Source: Duganella lactea
GTDB taxonomy: Bacteria > Pseudomonadota > Gammaproteobacteria > Burkholderiales > Burkholderiaceae_D
NCBI RefSeq assembly: GCF_009857505.1
Contig: NZ_WWCP01000004.1
Coordinates: forward strand, 62,001 to 126,000
DNA: 64,000 bases
Reading direction: 5' to 3'
Positions 55,773 through 64,000 of this stretch are shown here, in pieces; position 1 is the stretch's first letter; every line of letters begins with the position of its first letter. The translations under genes and the position numbers were made by a program. The notes below the pieces were generated by a model, which saw nothing but the letters and a program-made list of their open reading frames with translations, did no database searches and was not told the origin of the DNA.

Positions 55773-58700
55773 ATGACGACTGCCCGCGCCGCGTATCGCC
55801 GCCACCGATTATCCTTGCTGCCTCGCATGCTCGCGCTGGCCTGTGCAACCCTGACGCTGAACATCGGTGCTCAGGAACTGGGGATTCCGCAGGCTTCCGA
55901 TGCGCAAAAGCAGCTGGCGCGCCAGCAGGTGACGGCCGATTCGCCGGTGTTTGTGCTGGCCGGCGCGCCACTGGCCAGCGGCGGCAAGCTCAGTCTGTAC
56001 TCGTCTTACGATGGCGTGACCTTCACGCCGCTGGCGTCGGAAGCGCTGACGGCGAGCGGGGCGATGACCGACACCGTCATCGATGCCGCCATTGTCCGTC
56101 ACGCCGGCCAATACTATGTGGCTTACGCACAGGGTGCGGGCATCGCCGTCGCCCGTTCGGCCGATCTGAAGCACTGGCAAGCGCTCAATCTCGCCGCACC
56201 GGCGCTGCCGGGCCTGACACAGGCGGCCGCGCCGCGCTGGGTAGACGGCGCCGATGGTCAGCCGCAACTGACCGTGTCGCTCGCCACGCAGGCCGGCGTA
56301 CAAATCTATGTGCTCACGCCGAACGCCGACTTCACGCAATGGTCGGCGCCGCAACCGGCCAGCAACCTGCCATCTGATGCGGCGGTCGTGCGCATCAACG
56401 GTGGCACGACGACATCCTACGCCGCCCTGTTCCGCAATGCCGAAAGCGGTCAACTGCAACTGGCCACCGCGACCACGCTGACCGGTCCGTGGAAAACCGC
56501 AACGCACGCCAACCTGGCCGCGCTGGGTGCCGCCGGCGGCGCGCCGTCCCTGGTCAAACTGCCCAACGGCGGCTGGCGCCTGTACGCCAACAGCGCCGAC
56601 GGCCGCCAACTCTGGTACGCCGACAGCGCCGACAACCTGCACAGCTGGAGCGCCAAAACCCAGGTCGGCGGCATCTCCGGCACCGTCGCCCACGCCTCGG
56701 TGCTGCTGGAGCCGCGCAAGGCCTACGCCACCACCACCCGGCCCAAGGGAACACCGCGCAAAGTCAGCTGGGACGAGCATTCGCTGATGGTCGATGGCAA
56801 GCGTATCGTCGTCTGGTCGGGCGAGATCCATCCGTTCCGCCTGCCCAGCCCCTCGCTGTGGCGCGACGTCATCCAGAAAATGAAAGCCGTCGGCTTCAAC
56901 GGCATCGCCTTCTACTTCGACTGGGGCTACCACTCGCCGGCGCCCGGCGTGTACGACTTCAACGGCGTGCGCAACGTCGAGCGCGCGATCGAGATCGCCG
57001 AAGAGGAAGGCATGTACATCATTGCCCGTACCGGCCCCTACGTCAACGCCGAGCTGACCGGCGGCGGCTTCCCCGGCTGGATGTTCCGCAACAAGGCCGA
57101 GGCCCGCACCGACGACCCGGTCTACCTGGCCGCAGCCGATGAGTGGATGACGCAAATTAACGCCATCATCGCGCGCCACCAGATCACCGACGGCGGCGGC
57201 AACGTCATCGCCTACCAGCTTGAAAACGAACTGGGCAAGGTCGAGCCGAAACACGCGCGCCAGATGGCGCACCTGGCCAGCAAGGCCCGCGCCGACGGCA
57301 TCACCGTGCCGTTCTTCCACAACGCCGCCGGCCGCCTGCCGGACTGGACGCCGCCGACCTCGACCGCACCATGGGCCAATCCCGGCCCGACCGACCTGTA
57401 CGCCTTCGACGGCTACCCCGGCGGCGCCTGCAATGTTCACGGCGATCCGTCCGGCCCGAACCGCGCACCGGACTGGGGCATCTACGGCCAGCCCGGCTTC
57501 AAGGCCGGCGCGCTGTCGTCGCCAAAGACGCCGGGCTTCGCGGCCGAGCTGGGCGGTGGCTGGTTCGACTACTGGGGCTCCAACGGCACTTACCGCTGCA
57601 CCGCCGAGCGCCAGGGCAGCGGCTACCAGCGGGTGTTCTACGGCACCAACCTGATCAACCGCATCACCATCCACAACATCTACATGACCTTCGGCGGCAC
57701 CTCGTGGGGCTGGCTGGGCGGCCCGGTGGTCTACACCTCGTATGACTACGGCGCGCCGATTTCGGAAGACCGCGGCCTGCGCCCGAAAGCGCTGACGTTG
57801 AAGCAGCAAGGCATGTTCGTGCAGGCCGCCGAAGCGGCGCTGGCGCAAATGGACAAGGGCGCGCCGATCAAGACCTCGTCGCCGAAGGTCAAGGTCTACC
57901 ACAACGTCAATCCGGCGCTGGGCACGCATATCCTGTTCGCCGTGCACAGCCCGTCCGACCAGTTGACGGACGACCGCTTCAGCTTCGAGCTGGACACCAG
58001 GGAACGCCGCTACACGGTGCCGCTGCGCCTCAACGGTCAGGACGCCAAAATGCTGCTGGCCTCCTACGCGCTGGAACGCCAGCACCTGGTGTACTCCACC
58101 TCCGAACTGCAAACCCACTTCCGCAACGGCGAGCGCGACATCGCCCTGCTACACGGCCGCGACGGCGAGGACGGCGAAACCGTGCTGCGCTACGCCAGCG
58201 CGCCGAAGGTCGACATCCTGGCCGGCAAAGTCGACACCAGCTACGACGCCGCCAGCGGCGACCTCAAGCTGCGCTACACGCACGACGGCCTGGCCCGCGT
58301 GCGCATCAGCGGCGGCGGCAAGGCGCCGCTGCTACTGCTGATCGCCGACAACAAGAACAGCATCAACTTCTGGACCCAGCACACACCCGCCGGCCAGGTG
58401 CTGCAACTGACGCCGGCACTGGTGCGCGGCGCCACGCTGACCGACGGCACGCTGGCGTTGACCGGCGACACCTCGGCCACCAGCGCGCTCGAAATCTGGG
58501 GGCCGGCGTTCACCAGCGCCAGCTTCAACGGCGAGCGCCTGACGCTGACCGCGCAGCCCGACGGCAGCTTCCGCAGCGCCGTCCTCGCCGGTCCGGAGGC
58601 GGTGACGCTGCCCGACCTGACCCACGCCACCTGGCTGCGCCGCGCCGACAGTCCGGAAGCCCAGCCCGGCTTCGACGACACGCAATGGCTCAAGGCCGAC

Positions 58701-59636
58701 ACGCGCGGGTCGGCGGCGCAGACCTGGACCATGCCGGAACGCGGCCAGCCGACGCTGTCCATGAGCGACTACGGCTTCCACCACGGCGACGTCTGGTATC
58801 GCGGCCGCGTCAACCTCAGCGATCCGAAAACCAACCAGCTGGAACTGTTCTACGGCGCCGGCGGCGCCGGCATGCTGCAGGTGTGGATCGACGGCCGCTA
58901 CCTCGGCCAGCACGAGCTGGACACCGGCCGCTCCTTCCCGGAAACCACCGACAGCGTCAAGTTCACGCTCGGCCAACTGACGGCCGGCGAGCATGTCATC
59001 GCCGTCATGGTGCGCAACAATTCGCACAACTGGGACCTGATGGCCGACGACTACCACCGCGAAGCGCGCGGCCTGATCTCGGCCTCGCTGACGTCCAAGG
59101 GCGGCAAGCGCTTCGCCGTGCCGATCGCCTGGCGCATCCAGGGCAAGCGCGGTGGTGAAACGCCGACCGACATCGCCCGCGGCCCGCTCAACAACGGCGG
59201 CCTGTACGGCGAGCGCGAAGGCTGGCACCTGCCGTCCACGCCGTCGCAAGGCTGGAGCGCCGCGCAGTCGACCGACGCGCCGCCGGCGCCGGGCACCTAC
59301 TGGCTGCGCACCGAGTTCACGCTGGACCTGCCGCGACAGCACGACGTACAGCTGGGCCTGGCCTTCGGCGATACCACCCAGCCGCGTTCGGAGCGCGAAA
59401 ACCGCGCGCTGATCTTCGTCAATGGCTGGAACATGGGACAGTTCATCGCCCACGTCGGCCCGCAGCGCACGTTTGTGCTGCCGCCGGGCATCCTCAACCC
59501 GAACGGCCGCAACACCATCGCGCTGGCGGTCACCACCGACGGCCGGCCGGAGAACGCGCTGGAGCCGGTCCGCCTGGTCAATCTGCGCACCGCGCGCGGC
59601 GGCGTGCCGCTGGAGATGGTGTCGGCGCCGCGCTAG
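55773..59636 (+). CDS. exported GH35 beta-galactosidase with an N-terminal beta-propeller-like domain
   Basis: The 1287-residue protein has a signal peptide (about 1-34). Residues 40-310 look like a GH43-type five-blade propeller (SYDGVTF and SADLKHWQAL repeats). The GH35 TIM barrel covers about 325-660 with acid/base Glu486 (YQLENELG) and nucleophile Glu592 (FAAELGGGWFDYWG). C-terminal beta-sandwich domains (about 700-1287) follow, with WYRGRVNL and GWNMGQF typical of beta-galactosidases. It removes terminal galactose from glycans or plant cell-wall polymers outside the cytoplasm. The propeller-GH35 fusion is longer than usual GH35 enzymes. No ribosome site precedes the ATG. Confidence 0.9.
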   Translation: MTTARAAYRRHRLSLLPRMLALACATLTLNIGAQELGIPQASDAQKQLARQQVTADSPVFVLAGAPLASGGKLSLYSSYDGVTFTPLASEALTASGAMTDTVIDAAIVRHAGQYYVAYAQGAGIAVARSADLKHWQALNLAAPALPGLTQAAAPRWVDGADGQPQLTVSLATQAGVQIYVLTPNADFTQWSAPQPASNLPSDAAVVRINGGTTTSYAALFRNAESGQLQLATATTLTGPWKTATHANLAALGAAGGAPSLVKLPNGGWRLYANSADGRQLWYADSADNLHSWSAKTQVGGISGTVAHASVLLEPRKAYATTTRPKGTPRKVSWDEHSLMVDGKRIVVWSGEIHPFRLPSPSLWRDVIQKMKAVGFNGIAFYFDWGYHSPAPGVYDFNGVRNVERAIEIAEEEGMYIIARTGPYVNAELTGGGFPGWMFRNKAEARTDDPVYLAAADEWMTQINAIIARHQITDGGGNVIAYQLENELGKVEPKHARQMAHLASKARADGITVPFFHNAAGRLPDWTPPTSTAPWANPGPTDLYAFDGYPGGACNVHGDPSGPNRAPDWGIYGQPGFKAGALSSPKTPGFAAELGGGWFDYWGSNGTYRCTAERQGSGYQRVFYGTNLINRITIHNIYMTFGGTSWGWLGGPVVYTSYDYGAPISEDRGLRPKALTLKQQGMFVQAAEAALAQMDKGAPIKTSSPKVKVYHNVNPALGTHILFAVHSPSDQLTDDRFSFELDTRERRYTVPLRLNGQDAKMLLASYALERQHLVYSTSELQTHFRNGERDIALLHGRDGEDGETVLRYASAPKVDILAGKVDTSYDAASGDLKLRYTHDGLARVRISGGGKAPLLLLIADNKNSINFWTQHTPAGQVLQLTPALVRGATLTDGTLALTGDTSATSALEIWGPAFTSASFNGERLTLTAQPDGSFRSAVLAGPEAVTLPDLTHATWLRRADSPEAQPGFDDTQWLKADTRGSAAQTWTMPERGQPTLSMSDYGFHHGDVWYRGRVNLSDPKTNQLELFYGAGGAGMLQVWIDGRYLGQHELDTGRSFPETTDSVKFTLGQLTAGEHVIAVMVRNNSHNWDLMADDYHREARGLISASLTSKGGKRFAVPIAWRIQGKRGGETPTDIARGPLNNGGLYGEREGWHLPSTPSQGWSAAQSTDAPPAPGTYWLRTEFTLDLPRQHDVQLGLAFGDTTQPRSERENRALIFVNGWNMGQFIAHVGPQRTFVLPPGILNPNGRNTIALAVTTDGRPENALEPVRLVNLRTARGGVPLEMVSAPR

Positions 59637-59639
59637 GTT

Positions 59640-59645
59640 TATCAT
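59640..59645 (+). promoter_or_regulatory. -10-like hexamer TATCAT, 6 bases before the DUF3820 gene
   Basis: TATCAT is followed by GCCGGC and the ATG at 59652; no ribosome site is present. It overlaps the end of the upstream stop region by a few bases, so co-translation with the GH35 gene is another possibility. Confidence 0.35.
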
Positions 59646-59651
59646 GCCGGC

Positions 59652-59876
59652 ATGAACTCGGAAAAACTCGCCCTGCTGCTGACCCGCGACATGCCTTATG
59701 GGAAGTATAAAGGCCGCAAGATCGCCGACCTGCCCGGCCATTACCTGGGCTGGTTCGCGCGCGAAGGTTTCCCGTCCGGCGAACTGGGCGGCCTGATCGC
59801 GCTGATGTACGAACTCGACCATAACAACCTGCGCGCGCTGCTCGATCCCTTGCGGCAAACCCGTCGGCAAGAGTGA
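59652..59876 (+). CDS. DUF3820 small protein
   Basis: The 74-residue protein matches DUF3820, with the core MPYGKYKGRKIADLPGHYLGWF. The family is also called a putative quorum-sensing-regulated virulence factor and has an exonuclease-associated version; its function is unclear. It starts 15 bases after the GH35 stop and lacks a ribosome site. There are no cysteines or membrane segments. Confidence 0.85.
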   Translation: MNSEKLALLLTRDMPYGKYKGRKIADLPGHYLGWFAREGFPSGELGGLIALMYELDHNNLRALLDPLRQTRRQE

Positions 59877-59934
59877 CGTCCCGGCAATGCAAATCCGTGT
59901 ATAAATACGCTATTGCATTGTTTAGGAGAACGTC

Positions 59935-60963
59935 ATGAGCGCGCACCCGCATGGCTGCACCTGCTTCATCATTCCACCCAAGATGTTGCGCACGCTGGCC
60001 GAGCAAACCGCCGACGCCAGCGAGCGCGATTGCCTGCTCGACGCCGCCGAGATCTCCGCCCATCTGCGCGGCCAGCGTTCGGTCGCGCCGGTGGTGCTGG
60101 GCATCACGGCGGGCGTGCGCGACGAGAAAAGCCGCCATGTCTACGATGCGCAAAACAAATCCACGCTGCCCGGCAAGCTGGCGCGCGGCGAAGGCGGCAA
60201 GCCGGTCACCGACAACGCCGTCAACCAGGCCTACGACGGCGCCGGCGCCACCTACGATTTTTACCGCGAGGTATTGCAGCGCCATTCGATCGACGGCAAA
60301 GGCCTGCGCATCGACTCGACCGTGCATTACCAGACGCGCTTCAACAACGCCTTCTGGAACGGCCAGCAAATGGTCTACGGCGATGGCGACGGCAAGCTGT
60401 TCCTCGGCTTCACCGGCGCGCTCGACGTCATCGCCCACGAACTGACGCACGGCGTCACGCAATACGCGGTGCCGGGCGGGCTGGTCTACGAGGACCAGAG
60501 CGGCGCGCTCAACGAATCGATCTCCGACGTGTTCGGCTGCGTGGTCAAGCAATGGACGCTGAAGCAGAACGTCGAGCAGGCCGACTGGCTGATCGGCGCC
60601 GGCATCCTGGCGCCGTCGGTCGGCAAGGCGCTGCGCTCGATGGCCGATCCTGGCAACCAGGCGCTCACCTGGTCGGGCGACGACCAGCCCAAAACTATGG
60701 CAGGATATCTGGAACACGGCGACGTGCACACCAACTCCGGCATTCCCAACCATGCGTTCTACGCGGCCGCCATCGCCCTCAAGGGCAACTCATGGGACAA
60801 GGCGGCGCCGATCTGGTACAAGGCACTCGGCCTGCTGACGCCCAACGCCACCTTCGCCGACATGGCCAGGGCCACAGCGGAATCGGCCGCGCTGCTGTAC
60901 GGCGCCGGCTCGCCGGAGCGGCGCGCCGTGCAGGCGGCGTGGAAACTGGTCGGCGTCACGTGA
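59935..60963 (+). CDS. M4 metallopeptidase of the protealysin type
   Basis: The 342-residue protein is a thermolysin-fold zinc peptidase. Zinc ligands are His168 and His172 in HELTHGVT plus Glu194 in ALNESISDVFG, with catalytic Glu169 and His265 in VHTNSGIPNHAFY. It has no signal peptide. Its short N-terminal segment (residues 1-50, CFIIPPKMLRTLAEQ) matches the small propeptide of protealysins with the PP-x-x-L motif, not the long thermolysin propeptide. Protealysins act in or after leaving the cytoplasm. The emfourin-type inhibitor gene follows after 10 bases. GGAG precedes the ATG. Confidence 0.93.
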   Translation: MSAHPHGCTCFIIPPKMLRTLAEQTADASERDCLLDAAEISAHLRGQRSVAPVVLGITAGVRDEKSRHVYDAQNKSTLPGKLARGEGGKPVTDNAVNQAYDGAGATYDFYREVLQRHSIDGKGLRIDSTVHYQTRFNNAFWNGQQMVYGDGDGKLFLGFTGALDVIAHELTHGVTQYAVPGGLVYEDQSGALNESISDVFGCVVKQWTLKQNVEQADWLIGAGILAPSVGKALRSMADPGNQALTWSGDDQPKTMAGYLEHGDVHTNSGIPNHAFYAAAIALKGNSWDKAAPIWYKALGLLTPNATFADMARATAESAALLYGAGSPERRAVQAAWKLVGVT

Positions 60964-60973
60964 AGGAAGCAGT

Positions 60974-61282
60974 ATGCGCTTGATTTTGACATGCACCGGC
61001 GGCTTCGCCGGACCGGCCGGCGCACAAACGCGCACCGTCGATCTGGCGCAACTGCCGCCGGAACAGGCCAGCGAGCTTGAGCGATTGCTGCGGGCCAGCG
61101 ACTTCTTCGAGCTGCCGTCCCGGCTGGTGAAGGACGCGCCGAAGTCATGGGACTTCAAGTACCAACTGGCGGTCGACGACGACCACGGCGCGCCGCACTG
61201 CGTGGTCTACCACCTGGACCAGGCATCGCCGTCGTTGCAACAACTGACCGCCAAACTCAACGACGAAGTCGCGCCGGATTAA
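60974..61282 (+). CDS. emfourin-type protealysin inhibitor
   Basis: The 102-residue protein matches the emfourin (M4in) family, small slow-binding inhibitors of protealysin-like peptidases. The N-terminal strand MRLILTCTGGFAGP and a central LPPEQASELERLLRASDFFELP helix-turn are visible. It lies directly after the M4 peptidase gene, as in Serratia proteamaculans, where peptidase and inhibitor form an operon. It would protect the cytoplasm from the enzyme. It has no signal peptide. It overlaps by 4 bases the convergent glutaredoxin-like gene. Confidence 0.88.
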   Translation: MRLILTCTGGFAGPAGAQTRTVDLAQLPPEQASELERLLRASDFFELPSRLVKDAPKSWDFKYQLAVDDDHGAPHCVVYHLDQASPSLQQLTAKLNDEVAPD

Positions 61283-61647
61283 GCCGTCAGCAGGCGCTGG
61301 AACTCGCCGCTGGCGATCAACCGTTGCAGATCGTTGGCGCCGCCGATCAGCGTGCCGTTGACGAAGATCATCGGGAAGGTCGACCAGCCACTCCACAGCT
61401 TGAGCGCCAGCCGCGGACGCCATTGTGAGAAGTAGTTGCCGTAGCTCAGATAGGTGTACGGCGTTCCCTGCGCGTCGAGGATCTTGCGCGCCTTGGCCGG
61501 AAAGGGATTCAGGCCCATGCCGACCACCACCACCTTGTGGGCGGCGATGGCGGCCCGCACCTGCGCCACCAGCGCCGGATGATTGTTCTCGATCTGCGCC
61601 AGCGCGGCGGGATGAATATGGGCTGAGTCCAGCGTGTTACGCGTCAT
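61279..61647 (-). CDS. glutaredoxin-like protein without the active-site cysteines
   Basis: The 122-residue protein has the glutaredoxin fold features: strand VVVVGMG, helix KARKILDAQGTPYTYL, the cis-Pro TFPMIFVNG loop and the GG(A/C)NDLQ helix. The usual CPYC motif is replaced by NPFP (residues 47-50), and there is no cysteine in the protein, so thiol-disulfide chemistry is impossible. A glutathione or iron-sulfur binding role also seems unlikely without the Cys; a structural or regulatory role is possible. It starts 7 bases after the YSC84-type gene, with AAGG before the ATG. Confidence 0.85.
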   Translation of the reverse strand: MTRNTLDSAHIHPAALAQIENNHPALVAQVRAAIAAHKVVVVGMGLNPFPAKARKILDAQGTPYTYLSYGNYFSQWRPRLALKLWSGWSTFPMIFVNGTLIGGANDLQRLIASGEFQRLLTA

Positions 61648-61654
61648 TATTGCC

Positions 61655-62227
61655 TTACAAATTGAGTTTGGAAATCTTCGTGCCTTCGAGATTCAGGTTG
61701 GCCATCAGGCCGGCGTTGGTCAGCACAAAGCCCTGGATCGGGTTGTTGGCGGTGGCCGTGTCGATCTCGCCGTTGGCGCCAACCTTGATCAGCGCCACCG
61801 AACCGTCAACGCCGGCGGTCCAGCCTTTGCCGTTGCGGAACTTGTCGAGCGCCTCGCGGCTCATGAACAGCAGCACCACGGCCTTCGATTGCGCGCCGGC
61901 CTGGAAGCCGACCGACAACGAGGCGACGCTGTAGTAGTCGACCGTCTGGCCACCGCTGCGCAGCACGCCCTTGCCGTATTCGGCGCCCACCACCAGGCCG
62001 GCCGCCACCACATTCGGGAACACCAGCACGCCGTTGGCCTTGCGCACCAGTTCACGCGAGCCCGGCACTTCCTGGTACAGGCGCTCCAGCGTGTTGTAGG
62101 AACCTTGTTCGATTTCGGTCTTGATGGCGGCGGCGCTCGGCTTGGCCTCGCCGGTGGTGGTGGTGCAAGCGGTCAGCGCCAGGCCGGCGCAGGCCAGCGT
62201 CATTGCAGCAAATGTACGTTTAAGCAT
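61655..62227 (-). CDS. YSC84/BPSL1445-family lipid-binding lipoprotein
   Basis: The 190-residue protein has a lipoprotein signal peptide (lipobox LTAC, Cys21). The mature part has the YSC84 features: GVLVFPNVVAAGLVVGAEYGKGVL and SVGFQAGAQSKAVVLLFMS. BPSL1445 of Burkholderia pseudomallei is a related lipid-binding immunogenic lipoprotein. The ATG at 62227 has AGGAG 6 bases upstream; the in-frame ATG at 62278 would add 17 residues. It heads a two-gene unit with the glutaredoxin-like gene. Confidence 0.9.
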   Translation of the reverse strand: MLKRTFAAMTLACAGLALTACTTTTGEAKPSAAAIKTEIEQGSYNTLERLYQEVPGSRELVRKANGVLVFPNVVAAGLVVGAEYGKGVLRSGGQTVDYYSVASLSVGFQAGAQSKAVVLLFMSREALDKFRNGKGWTAGVDGSVALIKVGANGEIDTATANNPIQGFVLTNAGLMANLNLEGTKISKLNL

Positions 62228-62309
62228 GGAAGTCTCCTTGGGTGGGTACAAACAGACCATTCTGTCAGTGTGTAACATAGCACGCTATCCGCCTTTCGTA
62301 GCACACTGA

Positions 62310-64000
62310 TCAGCGGGGGGCGAACGCCAGGCGTTTACCTTCGCGCAACATGGCGGCGAATTCCGCCGCCGGCACCGGCTGGCTGAACAGATAGCCCTGC
62401 AACTGGTCGCAGCCCAGCTCGCGCAGGAAGCTCATTTGCTCAGGCGTTTCGACGCCCTCGGCGACGATTTCCTGGCGCAGCTGCTGCGCCATGGTGACGA
62501 TGGCGCGCGCGATGGCGCAGTCGTTCTCCTCGTAGGGCAGGCCGATGACGAAGGAGCGGTCGATCTTCAGGGTGCTGATCGGGAATTTCTTCAGATAAGC
62601 CAGGCTGGAGTAGCCGGTGCCGAAGTCATCGAGCGCGAGCGCCATGCCCATCGCCACCAGTTCATTCATGATGGCGATCACCTTGTCGGTGCCGCGCACC
62701 AGCAGGCTTTCGGTGATCTCCAGGTTGATCTGGTCCGGCTGCACCTGGTGCTTGTCCAGCACCAGCGCGATGCGCTTGGGCAGCTCGCTGTCGAACTGGC
62801 GCGCCGACAGGTTGATGGCGATCGGCGGCATGATCAGGTTGGCGTCGCGCCATGCGCTGATCTGACGGCACGCCTCCTCCAGCACCCAGGCGCCGAGATT
62901 GTGGATCAGGCCGGTCTCCTCGGCGACCGGGATGAACACCCCCGGCGATACCATGCCGCGCACCGGATGGCGCCAGCGCAGCAGCGCCTCGGCGCCGACG
63001 ATGCGGCCGCTGCGCAGGCTCACCTTCGGCTGGTAGTACAGCTGCAACTCGTGCTGCTGCAGCGCCTGGCGCAACTCGCTTTCGATGCGCAGATGTTCCT
63101 TGGCGCGCTGGTTCATCTCCTCGCTGTAGAACAGGAAGTTCGATTCGATGCTCTGCGCCGCCTTGGCCACCGCCACGTCGGCGTAGCGGATCAGCGTCGG
63201 CACGTCGGCGCCATCCTCGTTGTAGACGGTGATGCCGATGTGCGCGCCCACCTGCAGGCTGTGCGCGGCGACCAGGATCGGCGCCGCCAACGCCGCCAGC
63301 AGCTTCTCGGCAACGATGCCGGCGTGCTCGCGCTTTTCCACCTGCAACAGGGCGACGGCGAAACGGTGACCGTCCAGCCGCGCCAGCACGTCGCCCTCGC
63401 GCAGCGCCTGACGGAAGATGCGGCCGATCTGGCACAGCAGCCCGTTGCCGATGTCATGTCCCAGCGTGTCGCTGATGGCGCCGATACGGGTGATCTCCAC
63501 CACCATCAGCGCGCCGTGGTCGCCGGAGCGCTTGGTTTCGGTCAGCGCCTGCCCCACCAGCGTGGTCAGCAGGCACAGATTCGGCAGACCGGTCAGCGGA
63601 TCGTAGTTGGCCATGCGCTGCATGCGCGCCTCGGCGTCCTTGTGCACGCTGATGTCGGAAAACAGCGAGAACGTATGGCTGATCCTGCCGCGCTGGTCGC
63701 GCACCGCGCTGATGGTCACCGATTGCGGGAACAGCTCGCCGTTCTTGCGCCGGCCGATGATCTCGCCGCGCCACGGACCGCCGCCCTGCATCGCCGCGCG
63801 CACCTTGGCGTGGAACTCGGCGTCGTTGACGCCGGAACGCAGCAGGTCCGGCGTCTGGCCGATCAATTCGGCCGGTGTGTAGCCGGTGATGCGGGTAAAG
63901 GACGAGTTGATCGACACGATGCGCTCATGCGCGTCGGTGATCAGCACGCCCTGCTCGCTGTCTTCGATGATGCGCGCGTGCAGCTTGATCTGGTCCTGCG
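62310..64000 (-). CDS. PAS-GGDEF-EAL protein, N-terminal part beyond the window
   Basis: The visible 562 residues run from the window's right edge to the stop at 62310; the reading frame is open at 64000, so the true start is not seen. A PAS domain with PAC (about 1-130 of the visible part, TRITGYTPAELIGQTPDLLR), a GGDEF domain with a degenerate signature (DGHRF in place of GGDEF) and a complete EAL domain (EALLRW, NLSARQF, EITES, DDFGTGYSS, LKIDRSF, EGVET) are present. It is probably a c-di-GMP phosphodiesterase whose GGDEF is regulatory. It stands alone, 82 bases from the YSC84-type gene. Confidence 0.9.
   Translation of the reverse strand, partial: QDQIKLHARIIEDSEQGVLITDAHERIVSINSSFTRITGYTPAELIGQTPDLLRSGVNDAEFHAKVRAAMQGGGPWRGEIIGRRKNGELFPQSVTISAVRDQRGRISHTFSLFSDISVHKDAEARMQRMANYDPLTGLPNLCLLTTLVGQALTETKRSGDHGALMVVEITRIGAISDTLGHDIGNGLLCQIGRIFRQALREGDVLARLDGHRFAVALLQVEKREHAGIVAEKLLAALAAPILVAAHSLQVGAHIGITVYNEDGADVPTLIRYADVAVAKAAQSIESNFLFYSEEMNQRAKEHLRIESELRQALQQHELQLYYQPKVSLRSGRIVGAEALLRWRHPVRGMVSPGVFIPVAEETGLIHNLGAWVLEEACRQISAWRDANLIMPPIAINLSARQFDSELPKRIALVLDKHQVQPDQINLEITESLLVRGTDKVIAIMNELVAMGMALALDDFGTGYSSLAYLKKFPISTLKIDRSFVIGLPYEENDCAIARAIVTMAQQLRQEIVAEGVETPEQMSFLRELGCDQLQGYLFSQPVPAAEFAAMLREGKRLAFAPR

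Overview
This window is from a GC-rich, Gram-negative, motile betaproteobacterium. The dapC-dapD-pilU-dapE-prmB order, ompR-envZ, mdtABC with a NodT-type outer-membrane factor, RhlE, MlaD-type lipid transport genes and a large set of signalling proteins point to Burkholderiales, most likely a Massilia/Duganella-like Oxalobacteraceae. This placement is inferred from gene content and codon usage. I see no rRNA, tRNA, CRISPR array, insertion sequence, phage or plasmid module. The window looks like ordinary chromosome with dense genes and almost no gap over 300 bases.

Layout. 1-838: end of an MlaD-type operon with its small lipoprotein. 846-5769: a CHASE3 chemoreceptor, an exported nucleoside hydrolase, a SUI1-type factor, and a divergent isochorismatase/GlxA-type regulator pair. 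5782-8941: RhlE helicase and a DUF4153 membrane protein. 9029-18968: a long rightward run with lysine/diaminopimelate synthesis (dapC, dapD, dapE), into which are set pilU, an EAL-type c-di-GMP phosphodiesterase with a degenerate GGDEF, a YffB-like ArsC protein, prmB and an ABC-F ATPase. 18973-21677: CheW, ArfB ribosome rescue, and a divergent TauE/LysR pair. 21674-25522: two tandem FapA/DUF342 paralogs behind a perfect 8-bp dyad and a hairpin. 25741-29626: ompR-envZ with flanking small proteins and an orphan Imm26 protein. 29737-33157: a TPP riboswitch driving a TonB-dependent receptor, facing a PnuC transporter and a NadR-type kinase, together a probable vitamin salvage group. 33354-40850: an unknown exported protein, an S46 dipeptidyl-peptidase, a NarX-type kinase and a CheB-CheR-PAS fusion. 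40881-52217: a four-gene RND efflux operon with 4-base overlaps, divergent from a CpxR/CpxA-like system, with a CpxR-like box between them. 52247-62227: SppA, a sodium:solute symporter, a propeller-GH35 beta-galactosidase fusion, DUF3820, a protealysin-type M4 peptidase with its emfourin inhibitor, a cysteine-less glutaredoxin-like protein and a YSC84 lipoprotein. 62310-64000: the C-terminal part of a PAS-GGDEF-EAL protein.

Themes. Envelope stress and transport (MlaD, EnvZ/OmpR, CpxRA-like/Mdt, SppA) and signalling by chemotaxis-type proteins and c-di-GMP recur. I found no clear new defence or biosynthetic system. The best leads are the TPP-riboswitch receptor facing PnuC and a kinase, the FapA pair with its dyad, four genes with a -10-like hexamer exactly 6 bases before an ATG that lacks a ribosome binding site, and the CpxR-like phased repeats at the efflux operon.
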